Below, piece after piece: positions 63,973 through 64,000 of a DNA stretch of 64,000 nucleotides (positions within the stretch are counted from its first letter, which is position 1; every line of letters begins with the position of its first letter). Position numbers and translations under genes: made by a program. The stretch is taken from the NCBI GenBank assembly GCA_949987705.1, contig OX465286.1, positions 19,605,676-19,669,675 on the forward strand, written 5' to 3'. The notes under the pieces are model-generated. The model had not been told where the DNA came from. It was given only the letters and a program-made list of their open reading frames with translations, and made no database searches. This stretch comes from Thereva unica. Lineage: Eukaryota; Arthropoda; Insecta; Diptera; Therevidae.

Positions 63973-64000
63973 TTATATACACTTTGGCCTCGATTCCCAG

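Overview
This window reads as repeat-dense chromosomal DNA of an insect, most likely a dipteran. The grounds are the families present (LOA/R1-like and RTE LINEs, BEL/Pao and Ty3/gypsy elements, a piggyBac with a 57-bp intron, mariner/Tc1) and the AT-rich base composition; this is inference. I found no convincing host gene, rRNA or true tRNA gene. Almost every long reading frame belongs to a transposable element. I use local family names: LINE-A (LOA/R1-like, with RNase H), LINE-B (one ORF, clade unresolved within the Jockey/CR1 group), LINE-C (two ORFs, Jockey/CR1-like), LINE-D (a fragment with a different RT end), and RTE.

Layout. 1-2 kb: unassigned DNA with one small TIR element. 2-6.3 kb: a decayed LINE-A cut by a 509-bp solo LTR and a 64-bp SINE tail. 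6.3-11.9 kb: mariner remnant, two SINEs, a 5'-truncated LINE-B (minus strand) and unassigned AT-rich DNA. 11.9-14.8 kb: RTE-1. 16.1-17.0 kb: LINE-C fossil carrying a TIR element. 17.0-34.1 kb: a Russian-doll locus in which an old RTE (RTE-2) is split twice. A TTAA-flanked piggyBac sits in its leader and itself holds a young 8-kb BEL element. A full-length LINE-B sits in its endonuclease. 34.4-40.3 kb: two LINE-C copies, one with both ORFs but lacking the RT catalytic core. 40.4-45.4 kb: a young 5-kb gypsy element with LTRs that look identical and a canonical -1 frameshift site. 45.4-50.1 kb: a giant inverted repeat built from a dead Tc1-like transposon, one arm holding a SINE and a Helitron-like element with about 17 copies of a 118-bp repeat. 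50.2-53.2 kb: LINE-C fragments and a 1.3-kb solo LTR. 54.4-56.8 kb: a cluster of foldback elements. 56.9-60.6 kb: a minus-strand LINE-A split by LINE-D. 61-64 kb: three TIR elements and a LINE-B fossil.

The most interesting signal is the relation between the SINE and LINE-B. The SINE has a tRNA-like pol III head. Its body contains a hairpin also found just before the LINE-B start codon. The apical stem-loop is identical in both, while the two outer stems differ in sequence yet still pair. Its 3' end matches the LINE-B 3' tail. The SINE therefore looks like a tRNA head fused to both ends of its partner LINE, which suggests a structured RNA element kept by both.

The elements also give a relative timeline. 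RTE-2 is oldest (many frameshifts), piggyBac came next (coding parts otherwise open), and the BEL and gypsy copies are young (LTR pairs identical by eye apart from one T-run difference in BEL). Element boundaries were set from TSDs, TIRs and reading frames restored at the junctions. Comparisons were made by eye and should be treated as such.
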